From Hyalangium gracile (GTDB taxonomy: Bacteria > Myxococcota > Myxococcia > Myxococcales > Myxococcaceae), in contig NZ_JAHXBG010000031.1 of assembly GCF_020103725.1 (NCBI RefSeq), positions 1-64,000 of the forward strand: 64,000 nucleotides of DNA, written 5' to 3'. The notes below the pieces were generated by a model. It ran no database searches, was not told where the DNA came from, and was given only the letters and a program-made list of their open reading frames with translations. Shown piece after piece: positions 35,501 through 43,053 of this stretch. How positions within the stretch are numbered: the first letter of the stretch is position 1; the number at the start of each line of letters is the position of its first letter. Made by a program: the position numbers and the translations under genes.

Positions 35501-38370
35501 CCTCGCCCACGCGGACCTCGCTAGGGAAGGCGGACGACGCATCGACCGCCGGTGGCTTCCAGCTCAGCGTCACCGTCAACACCGCCGCGGACGTGGGGAC
35601 GGGAGGCGTCCACATGGAGCTGTCGCCCGCTGGCGAGGTCGTGGACCTCACCCCGGCCTCGCTCGTCGCCAGACACGACTTCACCCTGCCGGAGACGGGG
35701 AAGGTGACGTACACGCTGACGGTCACCGCCACGGACACCTCGGGCAACCGCAGCGCCGCCGTGGTTCGCACCCTCACCGTGGACCAGGAGTCGCCGACCG
35801 TCACACTGGTGACGCCTACCGAGGGCACCTACGACAGCACCGAGGTGCCCGTTCAGGTGGACGTGGGCGGAGGGGACGTCGGCTCGGTGAGCGTCTTCTC
35901 GCAGGTGGGCTCGAGCGCCCTGGTGCTCATCGGCAACCTGCCCGTCGTGTCGGGGGTTGCGCAGGGCACCCTCAACTTCCCCATCGGGCTGCAGACGGTC
36001 TCGGTGCAGGCCAGCGACGCCGCGGGAAACACGGCCAGCGACTCGGAGCCGAACGTGGAGGTGCGCCAGGCCGGCTGCGACATCACCCTCACCGCTCCGG
36101 CCTCCGCGGTGGCCACGCTGCTCGCGAAGGATGACCAGGATCCGTCGACTCCGGGCTTGCAGTACCGCGTGAAGGGCAACAGCCAGTCATGCCGTGGCGC
36201 GGTGGTGTCGCTCTATCGAGGGACCTCCACCACGCCCGAGGCCACCACGACGGTGGACCCGGTGACGGCGGGCTTCTTGTTCGATGTGACGCTCGCGGAC
36301 GGCGAGCAGACGCGCCTCACCGTGGAGATCATCAACGTCTCCTCCATCCGCACCATCGACTACGCGGACGTGACGGTGGACATCACCCCGCCGCTCATCA
36401 CCTCCATCTCGCCGACCCCGACGACGCTCTACTTCGTGGCCAGCTCCAATGCGTACCTCTTCCCGACGCCCGCTCCCGATCGGGTGGTGGATGGCTCTCC
36501 GGGGCGGGATGCCGACGCGACCTTCACCCTCACCGTGGCCCAGGGCGTCGGGAGCAAGGTCCAGGCCTTCTACCGCGGCGTTCCCGTGTCGGCGGAGCGC
36601 CCCGTCGTGCTTGATCCGGAGACGCTGCCTGTCCCGGTGACGCTGCCCCACGACACCGTGGGCACGCTCGAGCTGCGCGTGCAGGACGCCTCGGGGAACG
36701 TGGCGCTCCATACCGTGGCGGCCACCGTGGACGTGATTCCGCCCACGGCTCCGACGGTGTCCCGGACGCTGGTGGCGGGGCAGGAGCGCGCGGCGAAGGT
36801 CAACGTGAGCTGGACCGCCAGCGGGGATGATGAGCTCTCGGGGATGCCCGCGGGCTATGACCTGCGCTGGACCGTCAACGCCCAGCTCAAGAACGGCATC
36901 ACGGACGAGAACGCGTTCGCCAGCCCGAAGGTGAAGCAGGAGACGGGCAGCCTCCTGCCGGCCACCTCCACGAGCTACGAGCTGACGCTGCCGCCCCTGG
37001 CCAGCTACTCCATCCAGCTGCGGCCGCGAGACGAGGTGGGCAACTACCCGCCGTTCCAGGTGGCGGACTCGGCGCTCATCCCCAACTTCTGGACCACCAA
37101 GACGCTGAACAACCCCGGCGCCTCGACCGCCAGCTACGGCCTCTACATCACCTCGCGTGGAGACCTGAACGCGGACGGCTTCGATGACCTGGTGGTGGGG
37201 GCGTCCTTCGGCACTCCTGGAGCGGCCTACATCTATTACGGCTCGAACAACCCGCAGGTCGAGAACCGCCAGGATCTGACGCTGCCCGAGGGGGGCAACC
37301 AGTTCTATGGAGGAGACTTCGACGTCGGCGACGCCGGCAATCCCACGGCGGACCGGGTGCAGGACCTGCTGATCAGCGCGCGCGGCTATTCGAGCACCAG
37401 CGGGAGGGCCTTCCTCTACTTCGGGCGCAAGGGCACGACGGTGGACACCACGGGCGCCATCGAGTTCCGCCTCCCCACCAGCATCAACAACGCCTCCCTG
37501 GGCGGGACGGCGAAGATGATTGGCGACATCACGGGCGACGGGCTGCAGGAGATCATCCTCAGCTCGCACGGCGAGAACCCACCCAAGGCGTACATGTTCT
37601 ATGGGCGCTCACCGGACGAGTGGCGCGCCCTGGGAAGCGGCTGCAACGCCAGCTCGGCCTGCGTGGTCCCCGCGAGCAGCGCGAACAAGATTTTCTCCGC
37701 GCCCGCGGGCACCTCCTTCTTTGGAAGGAATCGCGGCTATGTCCGGCTCGGGGACATCACGGGTGACGGGGTCACGGACTTCACCATCCCCTCGTCCCAC
37801 GAGACGCAGAACAAGGTCTATGTGTACTCGGGAGCCACCGTGCGCTCGTTGCCTGGGAGCGCGGTCTCCATCTCCGATGCGCTCCAGGTGCTCAGCCAGC
37901 CTACTGGGGCCACGGCGACCAACGGCTTCGGTACCGAGGCCGCCGGAGGAGTGGATCTGGCCGGCGGACCGGGGCTCGACCTCGTGGTGAGCATGGCGGT
38001 CGAGAACAAGGTGTTCGTGTACCGGGATGGGAACGCGCAGGGCTTCACGACGTCCCCGCTGCTCATCCTGGGCGGAAGCCGGTTCGGCACGGCCCTGGCG
38101 CGCGGTGACCTGAACGGTGACGGTCGTCCGGACATCGCGATCGGGCAGAACCTCCAGCCGGGAGGTTCCGCGTACGTCTTCTACAACCGCGGGGTGCCCG
38201 GGGCGGAGTTCGACACGGTGGCGGAAGACGGCTTCTTCCAGTCCAAGCTGGAGTCCAACAGCTCGTTTGGCATCAGCCTGAGCATCCTGGACTACAATGG
38301 GGACGGAAAACCCGATCTGGCCGTGGGAGACCATCAATCGAGTCCGGCACGCGTCGTGGTGTACTATTAG
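32566..38370 (+). CDS. Giant lipoprotein with Ig-like domains and C-terminal FG-GAP beta-propeller
   Basis: 1934 residues from the ATG at 32566; the signal peptide ends in a lipobox (GASGC, Cys about 22). Residues about 30-1400 are strings of Ig/cadherin-like domains ('TNPVQACVSNAAGLEQCAAESVTVS', 'TSTDPAGNVTTTTQALTL'). A recurring DDxDPxTxGxQ motif marks some domain starts (about 45, 160, 990 and 1188), and an EF-hand-like 'DTNGDKRLNAEE' occurs near 866. A fibronectin III-like domain precedes the last 410 residues, which hold about seven FG-GAP/VCBS blades such as 'GDLNADGFDDLVVGAS', 'GDITGDGLQEIILSS', 'GDLNGDGRPDIAIGQ' and 'DYNGDGKPDLAVGD', the calcium-binding loops of an integrin-like propeller. 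It should be on the cell surface. It lies between the PqqD-like gene and the small peptide gene. Confidence 0.88.
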   Translation: MRRAVWQWLLVGFALVWGASGCNCGEPPVESQLEVAFDRPKDGDRLSAVDDADPATDGFQYEVVAVARDTADRPLKLASAKLEVRGPNEQTWNAGPEAVIDGATVRFPGTLLQPRTNLLQVTVEEAGSRRTATQRISVTVAPEPPSVDLTQPAEGQVLREKDDADPDTAGYQLHFSLRSSGLAGKAGTLYCENACGVPPTDFTVNSSGLTQVSVTLTQSACEAQQAACYAVVRNGTQEVTSSKRNIQLDTVAPRVELASPVAPVTSTTFKVEATVGCTEPGVVATLSREGMPDMPAQVVGRGVTFPAVTVPTDGQYTFTLRVADEGGNVTTRQIPVTVASTPPTLKLVVPKTITSDTVDGRLDNGLQATVSVQADSLPVGTEVRLFTSVNSQFARPQRAVTATVGGNRVATFTAQLAEGTNPVQACVSNAAGLEQCAAESVTVSTSRPVCRIITPLAGALTRTSPTEVQVESGAGPVTVVAYDLDGMERGRVSGTASSGSARVSMPLAADGEYRLVASCPGGGTSQALSLGVDTTAPALSFNVHGLPTGQTTLGPELNDSSLSPGIQVSLDVTTEPRASVLATGCGMTVGVAGQADASGALLLRDVSVPDSGTCELRLTSTDPAGNVTTTTQALTLVFAGSSLRFVSPQAGRYLGATDGVIRDDGGLLVSVGLEVGATAAGTLRLLRGTTEIASLPVAANETRKTFTNVALEDGANVLRAELTGPGGTVACATILLLVDTEPGNITLIIPTTAPDPYKVSLDAAPALSGIQAQLQYSAPNRSPSAVVDICTSVALVQGATPCRDGSGWFTLAANVPPSVPNFTYPDGRYALKAVLDDGAISVSQEVTLRVDSVEPVVRSVELLGDTNGDKRLNAEELPTGAPQLQVAVDGLEDGSPVQVRDLENRNVIYGEGRASGGRATVSLTAMPTGVADDYSVVVTVTDAAGNQNRVDNDTVFYPLNTAARFSFVLDRVLPVLVLTSPTRTSLGKADDASTAGGFQLSVTVNTAADVGTGGVHMELSPAGEVVDLTPASLVARHDFTLPETGKVTYTLTVTATDTSGNRSAAVVRTLTVDQESPTVTLVTPTEGTYDSTEVPVQVDVGGGDVGSVSVFSQVGSSALVLIGNLPVVSGVAQGTLNFPIGLQTVSVQASDAAGNTASDSEPNVEVRQAGCDITLTAPASAVATLLAKDDQDPSTPGLQYRVKGNSQSCRGAVVSLYRGTSTTPEATTTVDPVTAGFLFDVTLADGEQTRLTVEIINVSSIRTIDYADVTVDITPPLITSISPTPTTLYFVASSNAYLFPTPAPDRVVDGSPGRDADATFTLTVAQGVGSKVQAFYRGVPVSAERPVVLDPETLPVPVTLPHDTVGTLELRVQDASGNVALHTVAATVDVIPPTAPTVSRTLVAGQERAAKVNVSWTASGDDELSGMPAGYDLRWTVNAQLKNGITDENAFASPKVKQETGSLLPATSTSYELTLPPLASYSIQLRPRDEVGNYPPFQVADSALIPNFWTTKTLNNPGASTASYGLYITSRGDLNADGFDDLVVGASFGTPGAAYIYYGSNNPQVENRQDLTLPEGGNQFYGGDFDVGDAGNPTADRVQDLLISARGYSSTSGRAFLYFGRKGTTVDTTGAIEFRLPTSINNASLGGTAKMIGDITGDGLQEIILSSHGENPPKAYMFYGRSPDEWRALGSGCNASSACVVPASSANKIFSAPAGTSFFGRNRGYVRLGDITGDGVTDFTIPSSHETQNKVYVYSGATVRSLPGSAVSISDALQVLSQPTGATATNGFGTEAAGGVDLAGGPGLDLVVSMAVENKVFVYRDGNAQGFTTSPLLILGGSRFGTALARGDLNGDGRPDIAIGQNLQPGGSAYVFYNRGVPGAEFDTVAEDGFFQSKLESNSSFGISLSILDYNGDGKPDLAVGDHQSSPARVVVYY

Positions 38371-38379
38371 AGGGGAGCC

Positions 38380-38520
38380 ATGACGACGGCGCAGCCGAAA
38401 CCAGCCGGGAAGAAGAAGGTCTACGTGCCACCCCAGGTGCGCTCGGAGAAGATCCTCGTGCCCGATCTCTTCCAGCCGAGCTGCTTCGTCGATCCCGAGA
38501 ACCCCCCGAACTGCCTGTAG
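38380..38520 (+). CDS. 46-residue peptide, candidate RiPP-like precursor
   Basis: A short frame with a clear AGGGGAG site 5 bases before its ATG, starting 9 bases after the giant lipoprotein gene. The leader-like part has a basic KKK run and 'VYVPPQVRSEKILVPDLF', in which Tyr15-x-x-Pro18-x-Val matches the YxxP motif that recognition elements read in lasso-peptide leaders. The last 15 residues, QPSCFVDPENPPNCL, hold two Cys separated by 10 residues and several Pro and Asn. No signal peptide. The next gene begins 14 bases later. Role as a precursor is inferred from size, the YxxP motif and neighbours (PqqD-like, HprK-like, peptidase). A free regulatory or structural peptide is the alternative. 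Confidence 0.7.
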   Translation: MTTAQPKPAGKKKVYVPPQVRSEKILVPDLFQPSCFVDPENPPNCL

Positions 38521-38534
38521 GCTTCGGAGCTCGA

Positions 38535-39293
38535 ATGCGGCTGCTGCGCTTCGGTGACTGGAGCGTGGGAGTGGATGAGGAGCTCCTGACCCGGGCCGGC
38601 GAGCGGTGCACGCTGGCTCCCTTCCTGGCGCCTTCCGAGGGCTCCGTCCGGCTGCGGTTGAGGGCCAGGACGGTGCCGGCGGGGCAGGGGGCTCCGCTCG
38701 ATCCCCGCAACCCGTCCGGGGCTCGCTTCCAGGTGCAAGGGGACGTGGTGGACGTGGAGCCCCCGCGCGCGGAGCTCGACACCGAGCTGGCCCTGCGCGT
38801 GGGCATGCAGCTCGCCACGCTCCGGCAGGGCGGCCTGCTGCTGCACGCGGCGGGCGTGTCCTTCCAGGGGCGTGGCGTGGTCGCCATCGGGCCGAGCGGG
38901 GCCGGTAAGTCCACGTGGACGCGGCTGTGCGCCCGGGCCGCCGGGGCGGACGTGCTCTCGGATGAGGTGGTGGCGCTCCTTCCGGACGGGTGGGCGGAGG
39001 GCAGCCCGTTCTGCTCGGACCTGGATCTCCCCTCCACCCTGGCGCGAGCACGGCTGGTGGCGGTGCTCCTGCTGCGCAAGGGCCCGGAGGAGCGGATGGA
39101 GGAGGTATCCGCCGACGAGGCCATCCCGGCGCTGATGGGGCAGGTGTTCCGGCCGCTCCCGGGGGAGGCCACTCCGGGAGACATCCTCCAGCGCCTGGCC
39201 GGCATCTCCGAGAAGGTTGCCCTGAGACGTTTCGTCTTCCGCAAGCATGAGGCCGCGGCGGGCTTCGTGCGAGAGTGGCTCGATGGCCAGTAG
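38535..39293 (+). CDS. HprK-like P-loop kinase
   Basis: 252 residues. The central part has 'GGLLLHAAGVSFQGRGVVAIGPSGAGKSTWTRL' (Walker A GPSGAGKS at 119-126) and 'GADVLSDEVVALLPDG' (Walker-B-like at about 141-146), the pattern of HPr kinase/phosphorylase relatives. The N-terminal 100 residues are beta-rich and not recognised. Related proteins occur in lasso-peptide clusters, where one phosphorylates the C-terminal Ser of the precursor, and in the HPr-rel-A systems with PqqD relatives. The stop overlaps the next gene by 11 bases. Substrate is unknown; the upstream 46-aa peptide is the obvious candidate, although it lacks a C-terminal Ser. Confidence 0.85.
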   Translation: MRLLRFGDWSVGVDEELLTRAGERCTLAPFLAPSEGSVRLRLRARTVPAGQGAPLDPRNPSGARFQVQGDVVDVEPPRAELDTELALRVGMQLATLRQGGLLLHAAGVSFQGRGVVAIGPSGAGKSTWTRLCARAAGADVLSDEVVALLPDGWAEGSPFCSDLDLPSTLARARLVAVLLLRKGPEERMEEVSADEAIPALMGQVFRPLPGEATPGDILQRLAGISEKVALRRFVFRKHEAAAGFVREWLDGQ

Positions 39294-40248
39294 GCATCCC
39301 ACGGATCTGGCGGCGCTCGTCGAGGCGACACCTCCCGGCCGGCAGCTCTGGCTGCGAGGCGCGGGGCGGAGCCTGTATCCGCTGCTGCGGAGCGGAGACT
39401 CGGTCCGGGTGCTGCGGTGCGAGCCGGAGGCGCTCGTCCGAGGGGACATGGCGCTCGTGAGGGTGGGGCGCAAGCTCGTCGCGCACGTGGTGGTCTCCAC
39501 CCAGCCCGTGCTGACGGCTTCCCTGCTCGGCGGGAAGGATCCGGTGGGCGAGCCGCTCGGGCGCATCACCGCGCTGCGTCGGGGGCCCCTGCTCCTTCCG
39601 CTGCCCCGGCTGGCGAGCCCTTCGCTCTTCCTGGGGCAGCGGCTCCTGTCCCGGCTGTGGACGCGTCCCCAGGCCCGCTCGGTCTTCCGGCGACTTCGGG
39701 ACTTCTCCGTGTCCGGATGGTCCCGCCCGCTGCGGCAGCGGTGGCTCGGGAAGCTCGAGGTCCGGCTGCTCCGGGAGGAGGACCTGGACGCGCTCCTCGT
39801 GTTCGCGGGAGAGCGGCTGCTGGTGCCCTCGAGCTTCCTGCGCCAGCAGCTCCTGGACCGCTGGACGCGCCAGGAGGGGATGCTGGGCGCGGCGGTGGGC
39901 GCCTTCGATCCGAGGGGGCGGCTGCACGGCTTCGCGTACATGGATGACTACCGCCAGGAGGGCCTGCAGCTGGAGGGGCTCTGGGTGCGCTCGCTGGTGG
40001 TGGCGCCGAGGGCTCGCCGGATGGGCCTCGCCTTCCGGATCATCCACTGCCTCCTGGAGGAGGCCCGGCGGCAGGGGGCCGATCGGCTCTTCGCGGACAT
40101 CGACGACGACAACATGGCCTCGCTGAGGACGTTCCGGAGGGCCGGCTTCAAGGACTCCTCCGCCGAGCTCACCCGGCGAGTGAACTCGGAGTGGAGCGCC
40201 TCGGGCGGGCTCAAGCCCCTGGTCGTCGTGGAGCGCGCGCTGGATTGA
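39283..40248 (+). CDS. Fusion: S24/S26-like peptidase domain + GNAT acetyltransferase
   Basis: 321 residues from the ATG at 39283, overlapping the kinase gene. Residues 20-110 look like an S24/S26 peptidase module: 'GAGRSLYPLLRSGDSVRVLR' gives the GxSxxPxLxxGDxVxV signature with catalytic Ser30, and 'LVRGDMALVRVGRKLVAHVVV' follows, but the usual Lys general base cannot be placed firmly. Residues about 155-300 form a GNAT domain with the acetyl-CoA loop 'LVVAPRARRMGLAFRIIHCLL' and 'DDDNMASLRTFRRAGF'. Peptidase and acetyltransferase would fit leader removal and N-terminal capping of the peptide; this pairing is inference. Peptidase fold without proteolysis is the alternative. Confidence 0.78.
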   Translation: MASRHPTDLAALVEATPPGRQLWLRGAGRSLYPLLRSGDSVRVLRCEPEALVRGDMALVRVGRKLVAHVVVSTQPVLTASLLGGKDPVGEPLGRITALRRGPLLLPLPRLASPSLFLGQRLLSRLWTRPQARSVFRRLRDFSVSGWSRPLRQRWLGKLEVRLLREEDLDALLVFAGERLLVPSSFLRQQLLDRWTRQEGMLGAAVGAFDPRGRLHGFAYMDDYRQEGLQLEGLWVRSLVVAPRARRMGLAFRIIHCLLEEARRQGADRLFADIDDDNMASLRTFRRAGFKDSSAELTRRVNSEWSASGGLKPLVVVERALD

Positions 40249-40318
40249 GGCTCAGGGGGATTGCGCGAAGCGGACGGGTAGGCCAAAAGCTCCGCTCCGG
40301 ATTCGCATCGAGGCCCCG

Positions 40319-41233
40319 TTGTCCGAGACAGAAGCCCCCTCAGAGCGCCAGGGCCGCCTCCGCGCGGACGGAGCGCTGGTGCTCCTCACCGTGCTGTGGG
40401 GTACGACCTTCGTGGTGGTGAAGGACGCGCTGTCGCATGGAGACCCCTTCACGTTCCTCTCGCTTCGCTTCGGCGTGGGGGCCTCGGTGCTCAGCGTGCT
40501 GGCCGGGCGCCAGCTGTTCTCCCCGACTCACCTGCGGCGCGGGGCCGTGCTCGGTGTCTTTCTCTTCCTGGGCTTCGCGCTGCAGACGGTGGGGCTGACG
40601 GACACCACGCCCTCCCGCTCGGCGTTCATCACCGGGATGTACGTGCTGCTGGTGCCGCTGGTGATGCTGGCGCTCTTCCGGCGGGTGCCGCGCGTCTCCT
40701 CGCTGGTGGGCGTGGTGCTCTCGGCGATGGGGCTCTACTACCTCACGGGGGCCGAGGTGGGCTCGGAGCGGCTCTCCACGGGAGATCTGCTCACGCTGGG
40801 GTGTGCGGTGGCGTACGCCTTCCACATCGCCTTCACGGATCGCTATGCGCCCCGGGAGGGTGTCCAGGCCCTGGTGGCGGTGCAGCTGTGGGTGGTGACG
40901 CTGCTGTCGGTGGCATGCCTGCCCTTCGTGGAGGTGCGGGTGCAGTGGGCGCCGGCCTTCATCGGGGCCGTGCTCTTCTGTGGGGTGTTCGCCAGCGCCA
41001 TGGCGCTCAGCGTGCAGACGTGGGCCCAGGCGCGGACGACGGCCGTGCGCGCGGCCATCATCTACTCGCTGGAGCCCGTGTTCGCCGCGGGCTTCTCCCT
41101 GGTGCTGGGCTACGAGAAGCTCGGAGTGCGCGAGTGGGTGGGCGGTGGGCTCATCATCCTGGGCGTGCTGGTGGCGGAGCTCGGCTCCGCGCTGTGGGTG
41201 CGGTGGCGCGCGCGGGAGGCGGCCCAGGTGTGA
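40319..41233 (+). CDS. DMT-superfamily (EamA) transporter
   Basis: 304 residues from a TTG start; no ATG suits the first helix better. About ten hydrophobic helices form two EamA repeats, the first with 'VLLTVLWGTTFVVVKDALSHGDPFTFLSLRFG' and the second ending 'AAIIYSLEPVFAAGFSLVLGYEKLG', both typical. Substrate is unknown. It follows the peptide-kinase-peptidase group by 70 bases on the same strand, so a link to export of a peptide product is possible, but EamA proteins normally carry small metabolites. Confidence 0.88.
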   Translation: MSETEAPSERQGRLRADGALVLLTVLWGTTFVVVKDALSHGDPFTFLSLRFGVGASVLSVLAGRQLFSPTHLRRGAVLGVFLFLGFALQTVGLTDTTPSRSAFITGMYVLLVPLVMLALFRRVPRVSSLVGVVLSAMGLYYLTGAEVGSERLSTGDLLTLGCAVAYAFHIAFTDRYAPREGVQALVAVQLWVVTLLSVACLPFVEVRVQWAPAFIGAVLFCGVFASAMALSVQTWAQARTTAVRAAIIYSLEPVFAAGFSLVLGYEKLGVREWVGGGLIILGVLVAELGSALWVRWRAREAAQV

Positions 41234-41346
41234 GGCGGACGTGGACGGCGGGCGCGAGAGGGAGCCTGGGTGCTGGGGCGACGGGCGGACGGGCGGTACA
41301 TTGACGACACACGGTGTCGGGGGCGCGTTATAGGGGGAGCTTCCGC

Positions 41347-42324
41347 ATGAGCGTCGAGCTGAGGCGAAATGGACTGCACCTGACGGGGACCCCGCTGTCG
41401 CTGGACGCGACGCGCAAGACACCCCTGTCCTTCGTGAGCCACGGCCACACCGACCACATCGCGCGTCACGAGCGGACCATCTCCACGGCGGCCACGCTGC
41501 GCTTCATGACGCACCGGCTGGGGCCGGTGGGCTCTCCGCTCGCGGTGCCGTACAACCAGATCTTCGAGCTGGGCTCGCTGTCGCTGGAGCTGCTGTCGGC
41601 GGGGCACATCCTGGGCAGTGCCCAGCTGCGCGTCATCCGCCGGGATGGAAAGCGCATCGTTTATACCGGGGACCTGAACGTGGTGCCCTCGCTGACGGCC
41701 GAGCCCGTGCAGGTGGCCGAGTGCGACACGCTGGTCATCGAGGCCACGTTCGGCCATCCGCGCTACCGCTTCCCTCCCAAGGAGGAGGTGCTGGCGCAGG
41801 TGGAGGCGTGGGTACGCCAGCAGCTCGAGCGGGGGGCCTTCCCGGTGCTGCTCGGCTACCCGCTGGGCAAGAGCCAGGAGGCGATGAAGTACCTGTCGGG
41901 CCGGGGCTTCGGGCTGGTGGCGCATGCGTCCATCCTCGAGGTGACGGAGCTCTACGCGGAGCTGGGAGTGCCCATCGGGCCGGTGCGGCGCTTCGACGGC
42001 AAGCTGGAGCCGGGCGAGGTGCTCTTCTTCCCTCCGCACCTGTCGCGCGCGGGAGGGCTGTCCGGGCTGTGGCCGCGAGCAACGGCGGTGCTCACGGGCT
42101 GGGCGCTGGATCCGGGCGCGGCGTACCGCTACGGGGCGCAGGTGGCGTTCCCGGTGTCGGACCACGCGGACTGCCCGTCGCTCGTGAAGTACGTGAAGGC
42201 CACGGGAGCGCGCGAGGTGCTCACCCACCACGGCTTCAAGAAGGAGCTGGCGCAGGTGCTCCGGGACAAGGGCATCGACGCGAGGGAGCTCGGGGGCAAG
42301 CCGCAGCAGCTCGCGCTCTTCTGA
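41347..42324 (+). CDS. MBL-fold exonuclease-like protein (SNM1/CPSF-type)
   Basis: 325 residues with GGGGGAG ahead of the start. The metal motif is HGHTDH in 'PLSFVSHGHTDHIARHE', then 'LLSAGHILGSAQLRVI', 'RIVYTGDLNVVPS' and 'VFPVSDHADCPSLVKYV', and 'EVLTHHG' near the end. This set is found in the beta-lactamase-fold RNA and DNA nucleases (Artemis, SNM1, CPSF). The substrate is unknown. A MOSC gene follows 10 bases later. Confidence 0.88.
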   Translation: MSVELRRNGLHLTGTPLSLDATRKTPLSFVSHGHTDHIARHERTISTAATLRFMTHRLGPVGSPLAVPYNQIFELGSLSLELLSAGHILGSAQLRVIRRDGKRIVYTGDLNVVPSLTAEPVQVAECDTLVIEATFGHPRYRFPPKEEVLAQVEAWVRQQLERGAFPVLLGYPLGKSQEAMKYLSGRGFGLVAHASILEVTELYAELGVPIGPVRRFDGKLEPGEVLFFPPHLSRAGGLSGLWPRATAVLTGWALDPGAAYRYGAQVAFPVSDHADCPSLVKYVKATGAREVLTHHGFKKELAQVLRDKGIDARELGGKPQQLALF

Positions 42325-42334
42325 GGAGGGAGCC

Positions 42335-42943
42335 ATGGGCACGCAGCTCACCGGACGCACCGTTCGCGTCCTCATCGGTCCCGAGCCGAAGAACCTCGTC
42401 ACGCGGGACATGCCCGAGGTGAAGGTGAGCTTCGAGGGCTTCGTGGGAGACAGGCACGCGGGGCTGGTCCGGCCGGCGAGCGTGCACACGCCGTGGTTTC
42501 CCCGAGGGGCGCTGGTGCGCAACACGCGTCAGGTGTCCATCGTGTCCACGGAGGAGCTGGAGCTCGTCGCGGAGGCGCTGGGAGTGCCGCAGGTGCTGGC
42601 GGCCTGGCTGGGAGCCAACCTGGAGCTGGCGGGGGTGCCGCACCTGACGCGGCTGCCGTCGGGCACGCGGCTCTTCTTTCCCGAGGATGCCACGCTGGTG
42701 GTGGACGCGGAGAACGAGCCGTGCCGGAAGGCGGGCAGGGCGCTGGAGGCGCACTACACGGGGCGAGAGGGGCTCGCGAGCCGCTTCGTGAAGGCAGCGC
42801 ACCAGCGGCGCGGGCTGGTGGGCTGGGTGGAGCGGCCCGGCATCATCCGCCCGGGAGACAAGGTGAAGGTGACGCTGCCTCCGACGGTGACGTACTCCGT
42901 GCCCCCTGAGCCTGGCGCCAGCGGTTCCGCGTCGAGGGAGTAG
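42335..42943 (+). CDS. MOSC-domain protein
   Basis: 202 residues. 'GFVGDRHAGLVRPASVHTPWFPRGALVRNTRQVSIVSTEELELVAEALG' and 'NLELAGVPHLTRLPSGTRLFF' are MOSC signatures, and the sulfur-carrying Cys is probably in 'VDAENEPCRKAGRALE'. MOSC domains handle sulfur for molybdenum-cofactor enzymes or reduce N-hydroxylated compounds. The exact reaction is not evident. It follows the MBL-fold gene closely, but the tie is unclear. Confidence 0.88.
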   Translation: MGTQLTGRTVRVLIGPEPKNLVTRDMPEVKVSFEGFVGDRHAGLVRPASVHTPWFPRGALVRNTRQVSIVSTEELELVAEALGVPQVLAAWLGANLELAGVPHLTRLPSGTRLFFPEDATLVVDAENEPCRKAGRALEAHYTGREGLASRFVKAAHQRRGLVGWVERPGIIRPGDKVKVTLPPTVTYSVPPEPGASGSASRE

Positions 42944-43053
42944 AGCGGCACCGTCTCCCGTGCGGGACTGTGAACGCGTGGCGCGGACACCTGGGTTGTG
43001 GTGGCTCCCTGCGTGGGAGCGTTGGCCCGAGTTGTGCTCTGGCGTTCCAGGGC

